A stretch of DNA of 64,000 nt from JBGSTR01 sp963707135 (lineage in GTDB: Bacteria > Pseudomonadota > Gammaproteobacteria > Chromatiales > Chromatiaceae). Position 1 is the stretch's first letter; every line of letters begins with the position of its first letter. The notes under the pieces are model-generated. The model was given only the letters and a program-made list of their open reading frames with translations, did not search any database and was not told where the DNA came from. A program made the position numbers and the translations under genes. Positions 1 through 7,503 of the stretch are shown piece after piece. The stretch spans positions 186,001 through 250,000 of the forward strand of contig CAVPOY010000044.1 of NCBI GenBank assembly GCA_963707135.1, given 5' to 3'.

Positions 1-1
1 G

Positions 2-154
2 ACTTCAAGAGAGTACGCGGCTCGTTACCTCGCCGAGGCGCAGTATCGCGTCAACCGCCGCTTCGAGCTGCGCTCGCTGGTCGATCGACTGCTGTGGACC
101 TGCGCCAGAACCGAACCCTGTTCGGAATCCTGGCTGCGCGGCGTCGGCGATTGA
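2..154 (+). pseudogene. IS1595-type transposase, C-terminal fragment
   Basis: The frame starting at base 2 is open from the window edge to TGA at 152-154. It reads as a tail with the pattern Y-AARYLAEAQYRVNRRFEL followed by RLL-TCART. In IS1595-family DDE transposases a similar stretch (YLAEFxYRFNRRF) closes the catalytic domain. Only about 50 residues lie in the window, so the gene may be intact upstream or a remnant. No terminal repeat was found after it. The assignment rests on motif memory alone. Confidence 0.55.
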
Positions 155-232
155 GGGGTCGGCCCTGGCGATCGGCGAGGCCGGATGACGCTGGAAGTCC
201 GTGCCGACACATCGTGCTATGGAGATAGGGAC

Positions 233-261
233 CAAATGCCATCCTGGCACTTGATCAACTC
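233..261. repeat. 29-bp dispersed intergenic repeat, copy 1
   Basis: The 29 bases are identical to 17772-17800. The unit holds two small palindromes: TGCCA-TCC-TGGCA, and TTGATCAA just after it. This copy lies at the 3' end of lrgB. Both copies sit beside gene 3' ends, so a hairpin acting in transcript ending or stability is plausible, but there is no T-tract. Confidence 0.75.
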
Positions 262-265
262 TCCC

Positions 266-997
266 CTATCCCACCAGCCCGATCCAGCGCAAAAGCGGGG
301 GCAACAGCACGGCGGTCGCCAGGGCGGTGAGGGCCATCGCCAGGCCCGAGAAGGCGCCCATCTCGGGGCTGACCTGAAAGGCCCTGGCGGTTCCGATGCC
401 GTGGGAGGTGACGCCCATCGCGAATCCTTTGACGGCATCGTCGCGAAGCCGCAACAGCCGAAACAGCCCGGTCCCGAAGGCCGCGCCGACGATGCCGGTG
501 CTCACTACCAGCACCGCCGTCAGGGACGGCAGACCGCCGAGCTGCTCCGAGATGCCCATGGCCACCGGTGCCGTGACGGACTTTGGAGCCAGGGACACCA
601 GGGTCTCCCGTGTAGCGCCGAACAGGGCCCCGATCCCGATCGCGCTCAGGCTCGCCGTGGGCACACCCACCAGCAGGGCCGCCCCGATCGGCAGCGCCAG
701 AGCCCGCAGGCGCGCCCTCTGGCGGTAGAGCGGAATCGCCAAGGAGACGGTCGCCGGCCCGAGCAGGAAGTGAACAAACTGGGCGCCGTCGAAATAGGTC
801 TGGTAGGGCGTACCGGTAAGAACCAGGAGCCCGATCAGCAGCAATACCGAGATTGCGACGGGGTTCAGCAGCGGGCTCTCGCCACCGAGCCGATAGAGCC
901 AGGTTGCGGCCAGGAAGCCTATCAAGGTCACGGTCAGCCACAGCAGCGGCGACGCGGCAAGGTAGACCCAAATCTCGGCCAGCGGAAGGTCATTCAC
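266..997 (-). CDS. lrgB: LrgB/CidB-family membrane protein
   Basis: A 243-residue protein made almost entirely of hydrophobic segments. It has the LrgB family core: LSLAPKSVTAPVAM in the middle and GVTSHGIGTARAF near residue 195, followed by a last pair of membrane helices. LrgB works with LrgA in a holin/antiholin-like system controlling murein hydrolase activity and, in other bacteria, export of small organic acids. GTG start at 997. It overlaps the upstream lrgA by 8 bases, so the two are probably translationally coupled. Length is normal for the family (about 230-240). The substrate in this organism cannot be inferred. Confidence 0.92.
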   Translation of the reverse strand: MNDLPLAEIWVYLAASPLLWLTVTLIGFLAATWLYRLGGESPLLNPVAISVLLLIGLLVLTGTPYQTYFDGAQFVHFLLGPATVSLAIPLYRQRARLRALALPIGAALLVGVPTASLSAIGIGALFGATRETLVSLAPKSVTAPVAMGISEQLGGLPSLTAVLVVSTGIVGAAFGTGLFRLLRLRDDAVKGFAMGVTSHGIGTARAFQVSPEMGAFSGLAMALTALATAVLLPPLLRWIGLVG

Positions 998-1352
998 GGT
1001 TCTCTCCCCGGCCGGCGGTGAGCCGCTGCACCAGCGCCACAGTCAACGCGGTGACTGCCAGCGTGAGCAGGGTACCCAGCAGGATTGCCGCGGCGATCGC
1101 CAGACCCTGGCCCTGGAGCCGGTGCCAGTGGACCATAACGCCGACACCCGCCGGCACGAACAGCAGCGAGAGGTGTCCGAGCAGAACATCTGCCGTGCGG
1201 CCCACATCTTCTGGCACCCCGCCGCGCAGCACCAGCCAGCCAAAAAGCAGCAGCATTCCGATCACGGGCCCGGGAATCGGGAGTCCGGAGGCCTGGGCCG
1301 AGACCTCCCCGATCAGCTGGCACACCAGTATCAGCGTCAGCGCATGAAGCAC
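990..1352 (-). CDS. lrgA: LrgA/CidA-family holin-like membrane protein
   Basis: A 120-residue protein with four hydrophobic segments. The family signature is clear: LIGE, then GLPIPGPVIGMLLLFGWL near residues 24-41, then LLFVPAGVGVM in the second half. CidA/LrgA proteins oligomerise in the inner membrane and act like holins. The only in-frame start near the family N-terminus is GTG at 1352. It lies 30 bases downstream of the small zinc-ribbon gene and overlaps lrgB by 8 bases, giving a three-gene minus-strand operon. No regulator of the LytR/LysR type is present nearby. Confidence 0.92.
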   Translation of the reverse strand: MLHALTLILVCQLIGEVSAQASGLPIPGPVIGMLLLFGWLVLRGGVPEDVGRTADVLLGHLSLLFVPAGVGVMVHWHRLQGQGLAIAAAILLGTLLTLAVTALTVALVQRLTAGRGENRE

Positions 1353-1382
1353 AGACGCACCCCCCGCCCTTTCGACCTCGGA

Positions 1383-1610
1383 TCAGACATCGCCGCTGGC
1401 GCAGCAGGACAAGCGACCCCGCGACTGCGCCGGCGGGCATGGGACGGTTCCGTACGAGCAGTAGACGCAACAATCCCCGGGTTTCGGCTTAATCAGGGTA
1501 CCGCAGCTTGGACAGTCCCAGTAGTACTGGCAGTAATCTAACGGCATGGCTTCGCAGTACTGGGCGCCGCACTCTGGACATCGGATGACGGACTGAAGCT
1601 CAGCGGACAT
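1383..1610 (-). CDS. GDCC-type small cysteine-rich zinc-ribbon protein
   Basis: A 75-residue soluble protein with nine cysteines. CPECGAQYC (residues 11-19) and CPSC (34-37) resemble zinc-ribbon knuckles. Then comes GDCCVYCSYGTVPCPP, a block I recognise from a widespread small family of unknown function often found near transporters or mercury/stress loci. It is first in the operon with lrgA and lrgB (30-base gap). ATG at 1610. A metal-binding or redox role is inferred from cysteine spacing only. Confidence 0.75.
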   Translation of the reverse strand: MSAELQSVIRCPECGAQYCEAMPLDYCQYYWDCPSCGTLIKPKPGDCCVYCSYGTVPCPPAQSRGRLSCCASGDV

Positions 1611-1702
1611 GGAACTTATGGGACTGCTCTTGGGGAAGCGGGTCCGAGTATCGCGCGCCGGGTGCTCAGATCCAAGGACTTGGTCGCGCCGGGATCTACG
1701 GC

Positions 1703-1762
1703 GTGCCCTTCCGGCAAGGCTGCATGAAACCTCGCCCCTGCCCCGCTACCGTGGGAGCCCCG
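1703..1762 (+). repeat. Left terminal inverted repeat of the IS66-like element
   Basis: The outer 25 bases pair with 3516-3540 with one mismatch. The inner part pairs with 3481-3515 less well except for a perfect inner block. A second stem, CGTGGGA/TCCCACG (1750-1756 with 1781-1787), lies just inside. Confidence 0.8.
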
Positions 1763-1787
1763 TTCCTGGTTTCCCGGAGGTCCCACG

Positions 1788-2453
1788 ATGGCGCAGTCAC
1801 CCCCCGCAGCCGCTCTTTAGCCGGAGCTGGCGGAAGCCGCCAGTGCCTTGACCCGCTGGCGCGCCACCCGGCCGCTGGGTGGGCGCATTCCCGAAGTCCT
1901 CTGGTCGCGGGCGGTGGAGCTGGCCGGTCGCCATGGGGTCGCCCAGGTCGCTCGGGCCTTACGGCTGGACTACGTGCGGTTGAAGCGCCGGCTGGCGCTA
2001 AAATCCGAGGCCACCGCCCCGCCGCCCCCGGGGTTCCTCGACCTGACCCTGGAGCTGCCCCCAGCGGGATGGGGTTGCGTCCTGGCGCTCACCGACACCC
2101 ACGCGCGGTCCTTGCGCATCGAATGGACCCGCCCGCTCGCCAGTGAGGTCGCGGTGGCCCCGGCGGACTTCCGCTGTGGCATCGATGGCCTGGCGCGGCG
2201 CGTGCGCCAGGCGTTGGGCGACGACCCCTTCGGCGGCACCGTCTTTGTCTTCCGCAACCGCCGGGGTACGGCGATCAAGCTCCTGGCCTATGACGGGCAG
2301 GGCTTCTGGCTGTGTCACAAGCGCCTCTCCCAGGGGCGCTTCCGGCACTGGCCGACGGGGCAGCCGGGACAGCGCCGGGGCGCCGCTGTGGCGGGCGGTG
2401 GCCTGAGGGGGGCTTACGTTCCAGCGCGGGTCCCGGTAGAACGGGGCCCATGA
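1788..2453 (+). pseudogene. IS66 accessory protein (TnpA-TnpB/Orf2-like), nonsense and frameshift
   Basis: The natural start looks like ATG 1788, just inside the left repeat, but codon 11 is TAG (1818-1820). The same frame then stays open to 2453. Downstream sequence shows an HTH-like stretch (RHGVAQVARALRLDYVRLKRRL) followed by the IS66 Orf2 core FRCGIDGLARRVRQ, then GTVFVFRNRRGTAIKLL and GFWLCHKRLSQGRF. The family C-terminus APLWRAVA is found in another frame ending at 2406, so the end is also shifted, apparently by a small internal deletion near 2360. IS66 TnpB helps the transposase and is not itself catalytic. Confidence 0.75.
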
Positions 2454-3108
2454 GCCCCGTCATCCTCACCTACCGCGGGCGCAGCGTCACCGCCCGGCCC
2501 CGGTGGCGGTGGACACCGATCCGTTGGCGTGCCCCTTACGGGCGCTGCAACCCCTGGAGCTGATGGCGGTGCGCCGTACCCCCCAGGAGGGACTCTACGA
2601 CCAGCTGATCACCCAGTATCACTACCTGGGTCCCGCCCACGGGGTGGGCGGGCAGGTGAAGTACCTGGCCTTCAGCCAGGGCCGCCCGCTCGCTTGCCTG
2701 GGCTTCACCTCCGCCCCCCGTCACCTGGGCCCCCGTGACCGCTTCATCGGCTGGTCGCCGCCGGTGCGCCGGGCGCATGTCCATGAGCTCGCGTATAACA
2801 CCCGCTTCCTGATCCTGCCCTGGGTGCGGGTCACGCACCTGGCCTCGCATCTGCTCGGGGCGGAGGCACGGCGCATCGCCGCGGATTGGGACGCGCTCTA
2901 CCGCCATCCGGTGCACTATCTGGAGACCTTCGTCGATCCCGCGCGCTTCGCCGGGACCTGCTACCGCACCGCCAACTGGCGGGTCATGGGTCTGACCACC
3001 GGACGGGGCAAGGACGACCGGACGCATCGCCCCAACCGCTCGTGCAAGCAGGTGCTGGGATTACCGCTGCACGCGGACTTCCGCCGCCGCCTGGGGGTGG
3101 CGGCATGA
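2451..3108 (+). pseudogene. DUF4338/DruA-family protein, N-terminal part deleted
   Basis: The open frame from about 2503 gives roughly 200 residues with the DUF4338 core: YHYLG, KYLAFSQGRPLACLGFTSAPRHLGPRDRFIGW, then YNTRFLILPWV, LASHLLGAEARRIAADW, ETFVDPARFAGTCYR and GRGK. The likely original start, ATG 2451 (reading SPVILTYRGRSVTA), is in another frame, and the two meet near 2490. The family's N-terminal third is therefore missing. DruA is the hallmark of Druantia anti-phage systems, but DUF4338 proteins also ride alone on transposable elements. No DruE-like helicase is present, and the element context points to a passenger gene. Confidence 0.7.
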
Positions 3109-3281
3109 GCCGGCGCAAGAAAAAACCCACCCGCCGGGTGCAGGTCCCGATCGAGCAGCTCCATGCCATCGTGCGAGCGCACGCGCGGCGCGCTGTCGCA
3201 GGACGACCACGCGACCCTCCAGGCCGCGGTGGACACCCTGGCGCGCCTCGCCTGCGAGCCCACCGACCCCGCGCCCAATTG
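3104..3281 (+). pseudogene. TnpC-like IS66 transposase, N-terminal stub with frameshift
   Basis: ATG 3104 overlaps the end of the DruA frame (ATGA). It encodes a basic start (SRRKKKPTRRVQVPIEQLHAIV) like the N-terminal region of IS66 TnpC. One extra base near 3170 breaks the frame. The next frame continues as RGALSQDDHATLQAAVDTLARL, the expected coiled-coil start, and ends at TGA 3281. The DDE catalytic domain is absent; about 230 bases of unrelated sequence fill the space to the right repeat. Confidence 0.55.
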
Positions 3282-3480
3282 AGGCCGGATCGACTGATCG
3301 ACGCGGTCCGAGGCCAAATCCCCGCCGCCACGCCAAGACCCCGGCCACCGCCGCCGCGCCGCTCGTGCATGCGCGGTGGTTGTTACCTGGTACCCGACGC
3401 CAAGGCGCCAGACTCCCCCAGCTCGCCCACAGCGACCCCACCGATGGGGAGTGCTTAGGCCCCCGGGGTCGCTCAGTACG

Positions 3481-3540
3481 CGGGGCTCCCACGCTACCGG
3501 ACCCGCCCTCGGAAATCATGCAGCCTTGCCGGAAGGACAC
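3481..3540 (-). repeat. Right terminal inverted repeat of the IS66-like element
   Basis: Reverse complement of the left end: 24 of 25 outer bases and a perfect inner block. It ends at 3540 with no matching flank duplication. Confidence 0.8.
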
Positions 3541-3687
3541 AATAGGCCGCGGCGGACCCCGGCCGCGACTTGAGCAAGAAGACACTGGGGGTCTTGCGCC
3601 CACCCGAGGTCACCGCAATCATCTCCGATACAGACCTTGGCACGCGTTTCCTTTGCTGCTTCCGCTATCACGAATCGAGGCTCCCGC

Positions 3688-4044
3688 ATGCGTCCTATAC
3701 GCTGGAAAAGCCGCTACCTGACCGGCGACGCCGACGCCGATCGGCGCAATCGCGAGTTCGTCGACTGCCTGAACAGTCTGATCGCCGCTACCGGACAGCG
3801 CGAACATTGCCGGGAGATGGAGGAATTCATCGGCCGGTTCAGTGCCGAGGCCGAGCGGATGCTCCTAGAGCGACGAGGTGATCGCGATCTCAGCGCCGAA
3901 TTTGGTCGACGCCTGGGCGCGAGCCTCCCGCTCGGCCCTTACGGCGGCACGTCCTGTCGTCAGTGCGGCCTCTGCGACCTCGCACAGCAGCGGATTGCCG
4001 AGCACCTCCAGGCGCCCGCGCGCTGCCTATTCACCGAGCCCTGA
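3688..4044 (+). CDS. Hypothetical protein, hemerythrin-like N-terminus with cysteine-rich tail
   Basis: ATG 3688 is preceded by GAGG at a good distance; the longer frame from 3637 has no such site. The 118-residue product begins IRWKSRYLTGDADADRRNREFVDCLNSLI. This follows the spacing of the first hemerythrin helix (W-x-Y-x-G, D-x-D-x-x-H-x-x-L, L-N-x-L), but the iron-binding histidine is replaced (RRNRE). The C-terminus carries CRQCGLCD, a possible metal or redox site absent from hemerythrins. Function unknown; a diverged hemerythrin fold that lost its iron site is the best guess. It stands alone between the IS66-like element and the peroxidase gene. Confidence 0.5.
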   Translation: MRPIRWKSRYLTGDADADRRNREFVDCLNSLIAATGQREHCREMEEFIGRFSAEAERMLLERRGDRDLSAEFGRRLGASLPLGPYGGTSCRQCGLCDLAQQRIAEHLQAPARCLFTEP

Positions 4045-4073
4045 TCCCAGCTCGGAGCCCTGATCCCAACTCG
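4036..4073 (+). repeat. Tandem 19-bp duplication over a stop codon
   Basis: 4036-4054 and 4055-4073 are the same 19 bases with one difference (gagccctgatccca, then g or a, then ctcg). The first copy contains the TGA of the preceding gene (4042-4044). It looks like a simple slippage duplication. Confidence 0.85.
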
Positions 4074-4182
4074 GGCGAGTGCGCCGGCTGGCATTTATCA
4101 ACGCGTTTCCGTTGCCCGCGGTTCATATTGCCGTCGGGTCCACGACCCCGTAGCAATTTTTCCCCAGAGCGGAGCAACAGCC

Positions 4183-5181
4183 ATGACACGTTACACCCAG
4201 TTCGGCAAGGCCCTGGTGGCCATGGCGGTCCTTGGAGCCTGCGGCAGCCTGCTCGCGGCCGAGCCGATCCAACCCATACGACCCGTACAGAGCATCAACC
4301 TGGCGCAGGTGCAACTGGGCAAGAAGCTCTATTTCGACCCTCGCCTTTCGAAGTCCGGATTCATCTCCTGCAACTCCTGCCACAACCTGAGCATGGGCGG
4401 TACGGACAATCTCCCAACCTCTATCGGCCACAACTGGCAGGAAGGTCCGATCAACGCGCCGACGGTGCTCAATTCCAGTCTGAACGTGGCGCAGTTCTGG
4501 GACGGGCGCGCCGCGGACCTCAAGGAGCAGGCGGGAGGGCCCATCGCCAACCCGGGCGAGATGGCGGCTTCCCATACGCTCGCCATCGGCGTACTGGAAT
4601 CCATCCCGGAATACGTCACCGAGTTTGAGCTGGTGTTTGGCGAGGAAGGCATCGACATCGACAAGGTCACCCAGGCCATCGCAGAGTTCGAGAAGACGCT
4701 TGTGACGCCGGACTCGCGCTTCGATCAATGGCTGCTGGGTGATCAGGACGCCATCTCGGATTTCGAGCGCGAAGGCTATGAATTATTCAAGACGAGCGGC
4801 TGCGTCGCCTGTCACAACGGGGAGGCCGTGGGAGGCAACTCCTTCCAGAAGATGGGCGTCGTCGAACCCTACATCACCAAGAGCGAGGCGATGGGTATGG
4901 CCGGCGTAACCGGAAAAGATGCGGACCGCTTCAAGTTCAAGGTACCGACACTGCGGAACGTGGAGATGACCTACCCTTACTTCCATGACGGGGCCGCGCA
5001 AACCCTCACCGAGGCCGTCGACATCATGGGTCGGCTTCAGCTCGGCAAGAAGTTCACCGAGGAAGAGAACGCCAGGATCGTCGCATTCCTGAAGACCCTG
5101 ACCGGCGAGCAGCCAACCTTCCTGATGCCGATCCTTCCGCCGTCCACGGACAAGACGCCGCCGCCGAAGCCCTTCGGCTGA
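4183..5181 (+). CDS. ccpA: Di-haem cytochrome c peroxidase (CcpA/MauG family)
   Basis: 332 residues with a Sec signal peptide (about 1-25, ending LLAAEP). Two haem c attachment motifs, CNSCH at 63-67 and CVACH at 207-211, divide the protein into the two cytochrome domains usual for bacterial di-haem peroxidases. Other family features are GPINAPTVLNSSLNVAQFWDGR and VPTLRNVEMTYPYFHDGA. The enzyme reduces hydrogen peroxide in the periplasm with electrons from small c-type cytochromes. Length is normal. ATG 4183 follows GAGCGGAGC. A palindrome lies 28 bases after the stop. It is a single-gene unit. Confidence 0.93.
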   Translation: MTRYTQFGKALVAMAVLGACGSLLAAEPIQPIRPVQSINLAQVQLGKKLYFDPRLSKSGFISCNSCHNLSMGGTDNLPTSIGHNWQEGPINAPTVLNSSLNVAQFWDGRAADLKEQAGGPIANPGEMAASHTLAIGVLESIPEYVTEFELVFGEEGIDIDKVTQAIAEFEKTLVTPDSRFDQWLLGDQDAISDFEREGYELFKTSGCVACHNGEAVGGNSFQKMGVVEPYITKSEAMGMAGVTGKDADRFKFKVPTLRNVEMTYPYFHDGAAQTLTEAVDIMGRLQLGKKFTEEENARIVAFLKTLTGEQPTFLMPILPPSTDKTPPPKPFG

Positions 5182-5208
5182 CAGGCTGAAGATCACGTTC
5201 GCGAGAGC

Positions 5209-5226
5209 GCCCGGCCTCGGCCGGGC
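5209..5226. terminator. Palindrome after ccpA, possible terminator
   Basis: GCCCGGCC-TC-GGCCGGGC is a perfect 8-bp stem with a 2-base loop, between ccpA and the next gene. There is no real T-run after it, so it may only stabilise the transcript end. Confidence 0.45.
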
Positions 5227-5286
5227 TGTCATTGGGGGGCCCCGGCGTCCTGGCCTGCCCGAGGACGACTGTGGCTAAATAGCCCC

Positions 5287-7503
5287 ATGAGCGACGACAA
5301 GACCATTGGCGAGGAGCTCAGCCAGGAGGAATTCCTCGCGCGCGTGCGCACCGCCCGCAAGAGCGATGAGGAGCTGGCGGCGCGCTACGGCCAAGCGGGA
5401 CGACCCCATCCCGATGCCCTGCCCGCGGACGCCATCCACGATCACCTCGAGTCACTGGTCTACATGGTGCTCTCGATGCGGCGCAGTGTGCGTCCCGCGG
5501 CCGACGCCCTGGCCTGGTTCCCGGCGGTGCGCGTCGAGGCCTTCTACCGGCATCTGGAGCAGGTGTGCCGCACCAGCCTCGAGCTGGCCTATCACCTATG
5601 CGTCCAATCCCCCGAGATTCTGTACTTCCTGCCGGACGAGGCCATCCACGACTGGGTCGGCGAGCTCTTGGAAGTCTATGACGCCAAGGGGACCCAGGGC
5701 TGCATCCGGGTCATGTCCCAAGTCGACGACTATGCGCGGACCCTGCGCGAGCGCCGGAGTGGGGTTCGTTTCGTTGACTTGGCCCAGGTGATCGAGGCCT
5801 TCACGGTGGGCCTGGCGGGAAGGCGCCTGCGCCTCGAGACCGGCGAGGCGGCCTACACGGATACCGAGACGCTCTTCCTGCCCCCGGCGCTCGCCCGTTT
5901 CGACAGCCGCGCGGACAACTTCCGACTCTACAAAGCCATCATCGCCCACCTGTGGGCCCAGAACTGGTTCGGTACCTGGCGTGAGCCGGCCGAGACCCCG
6001 CTCGCCCGTTTCGCCGACCCGCGCCGGGGGCTCGCCCTGTTTCATGTCCTGGAGGGGCTGCGTCTCGATGCCCGGCTGGCCGAGGAGCTTCCCGGTCTCT
6101 GGCGCGAGATGGTTCGCCTCGGCGGCCGCGGTGAGCTGCCCGACGCGTGGCGTGGCCCGGCTCGGGCAATGCGCGCCCCGGACGCCGATGCGACCCGCGC
6201 CTGGACCCTGGCCCTCGAGCTGGAACGGGCCGGCGTTCGGCCGCTCGATGCGCTCTGTTACCAGGGCGAGCTGCGTCCGGCGCGCGTGGCCGAGGTGACC
6301 GCGGCACGCATCGCCCGCGAACGGGATCAATTCGCCGAGGCGCTGGCCGTGATCGCCGACGAGCAGGGCGGCAACCTGTCGGTAGCTCACGGGAGACGCC
6401 CCGAGTTTCGTGTCGAGAGCGAGCCGGATGACGACTGGTCCGGCGGTTTCGCCTTCCAGCTGGTGCTGGGCGACCAGCCCATCCAGCCTGTACCCGAGAC
6501 GTTGCAACTGATGCACTCGATCGTGCAGGACTTCGGGCATATCCCGTCGGAGTATCTGGAGGCGGCGGGTCAGGGCCTCTACCACCGCCGCCAGGGCGTC
6601 GCGGACGAGGATCAGGCCCCGGAGGCCGTGCACAGCGCCTTCATCTACGACGAGTGGGACTACGGCCGCCAGGGTTACCGCAAGGGCTGGTGTCAGCTGC
6701 GCGAGCGCGTCGTCCACCCCGAGGCGGACGACTTCGTCGTCGAGACGAGAGCGAAGTACCGGGGGCTTCTGAAGCACCTCTATCGGACCTTCGAGGCGCT
6801 GCGCGGGGAGGAGAAGCTGCTGAGGCGTGAGCCGCACGGGGAGGACCCGGACATCGACGCCCTGGTCGAGGCCTACGCGGATCACACCCAGGGCCTGGAG
6901 ATGACCGATCGCCTGTTCCAGCGCCGTAAGAAGCTGGAGCGCAACGTGGCGGTGCTCTTCATGGTGGACATGAGCGGCTCCACCAAGGGCTGGATCAACG
7001 AGGTCCAGCGGGAGTCTCTGGTGCTCCTGTGCGAGTCGCTCGAGCTGCTCGGCGACCGCTATGCGATCTACGGTTTCTCCGGCTACACCCACATGCGCTG
7101 CGAGCTCTACCGGGTCAAGGGCTTCGACGAGTCCTACGATCAGACCGTGCATCACCGCATCAGCGGTATCCGACCCCAGGACTACACCCGCATGGGCGTG
7201 ACCATTCGACACCTCACGGCCAAGCTGCTGGAGGTCGAGGCGCGCACCCGCGTCCTGATCACCCTCTCCGACGGTCGGCCCGACGACGAGGACGGCTATC
7301 GCGGCGACTACGGCATCGAGGACACCCGCCAGGCCGTGCTCGAGGCCCGCGCCCGCGGGGTACACCCCTTCTGCATCACGATCGACGATCAGGCGCAGGA
7401 CTACCTTCCCCACATGTTCGGGCCCGCGAGCTGGACCCTGGTCGAGAAGGTCGCCAAGCTGCCCTACCGCGTCTCGGACATCTACCGGCGCATTACCGCC
7501 TGA
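5287..7503 (+). CDS. CbbO/NorD-family von Willebrand factor A protein
   Basis: 738 residues. The C-terminal 200 form a VWA domain with an intact MIDAS start DMSGS (D561) and later TLSDGRPDD. The long helical N-terminal part matches the CbbO/NorD family in order (HLESLVYMVLSMRR; FLPDEAIHDWVGELLEVYDAKG; FIYDEWDYGRQGYRKGWCQLRE). Such proteins work with a MoxR/CbbQ-type AAA+ ATPase to remodel Rubisco (CbbQO) or assist nitric oxide reductase (NorQD). No AAA+ partner, Rubisco or nor gene lies in the window, so the target is unknown; length fits CbbO better than the shorter NorD. The 3' end overlaps the convergent kinase gene by 11 bases. Confidence 0.8.
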   Translation: MSDDKTIGEELSQEEFLARVRTARKSDEELAARYGQAGRPHPDALPADAIHDHLESLVYMVLSMRRSVRPAADALAWFPAVRVEAFYRHLEQVCRTSLELAYHLCVQSPEILYFLPDEAIHDWVGELLEVYDAKGTQGCIRVMSQVDDYARTLRERRSGVRFVDLAQVIEAFTVGLAGRRLRLETGEAAYTDTETLFLPPALARFDSRADNFRLYKAIIAHLWAQNWFGTWREPAETPLARFADPRRGLALFHVLEGLRLDARLAEELPGLWREMVRLGGRGELPDAWRGPARAMRAPDADATRAWTLALELERAGVRPLDALCYQGELRPARVAEVTAARIARERDQFAEALAVIADEQGGNLSVAHGRRPEFRVESEPDDDWSGGFAFQLVLGDQPIQPVPETLQLMHSIVQDFGHIPSEYLEAAGQGLYHRRQGVADEDQAPEAVHSAFIYDEWDYGRQGYRKGWCQLRERVVHPEADDFVVETRAKYRGLLKHLYRTFEALRGEEKLLRREPHGEDPDIDALVEAYADHTQGLEMTDRLFQRRKKLERNVAVLFMVDMSGSTKGWINEVQRESLVLLCESLELLGDRYAIYGFSGYTHMRCELYRVKGFDESYDQTVHHRISGIRPQDYTRMGVTIRHLTAKLLEVEARTRVLITLSDGRPDDEDGYRGDYGIEDTRQAVLEARARGVHPFCITIDDQAQDYLPHMFGPASWTLVEKVAKLPYRVSDIYRRITA

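Larger units (their letters stand above)
1703..3540 (+). mobile_element. IS66-like element carrying a DruA-family gene, decayed
   Basis: Terminal inverted repeats bound the element. Bases 1703-1727 match the reverse complement of 3516-3540 at 24 of 25 positions. Symmetry resumes further in, with a perfect 12-base block at the inner end (1751-1762 against 3481-3492). Contents in order: an IS66 accessory gene (TnpA-like plus TnpB/Orf2-like), a DUF4338/DruA gene, and the first codons of a TnpC-like protein. All three are damaged. The 8-base flanks (tctacggc and aataggcc) do not match, so no target-site duplication survives. The catalytic TnpC is missing, so the element is at best mobilised in trans. 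Confidence 0.75.

Noticed and set aside
2451..3108. A Druantia defence system
   Set aside because: Only a damaged DruA-family gene inside an IS66-like element; no DruE helicase or other Dru genes.
5596..7413. 605-residue antisense frame inside the CbbO/NorD gene
   Set aside because: Shadow of a G+C-rich gene; repetitive L/G/V/E composition and no motifs.
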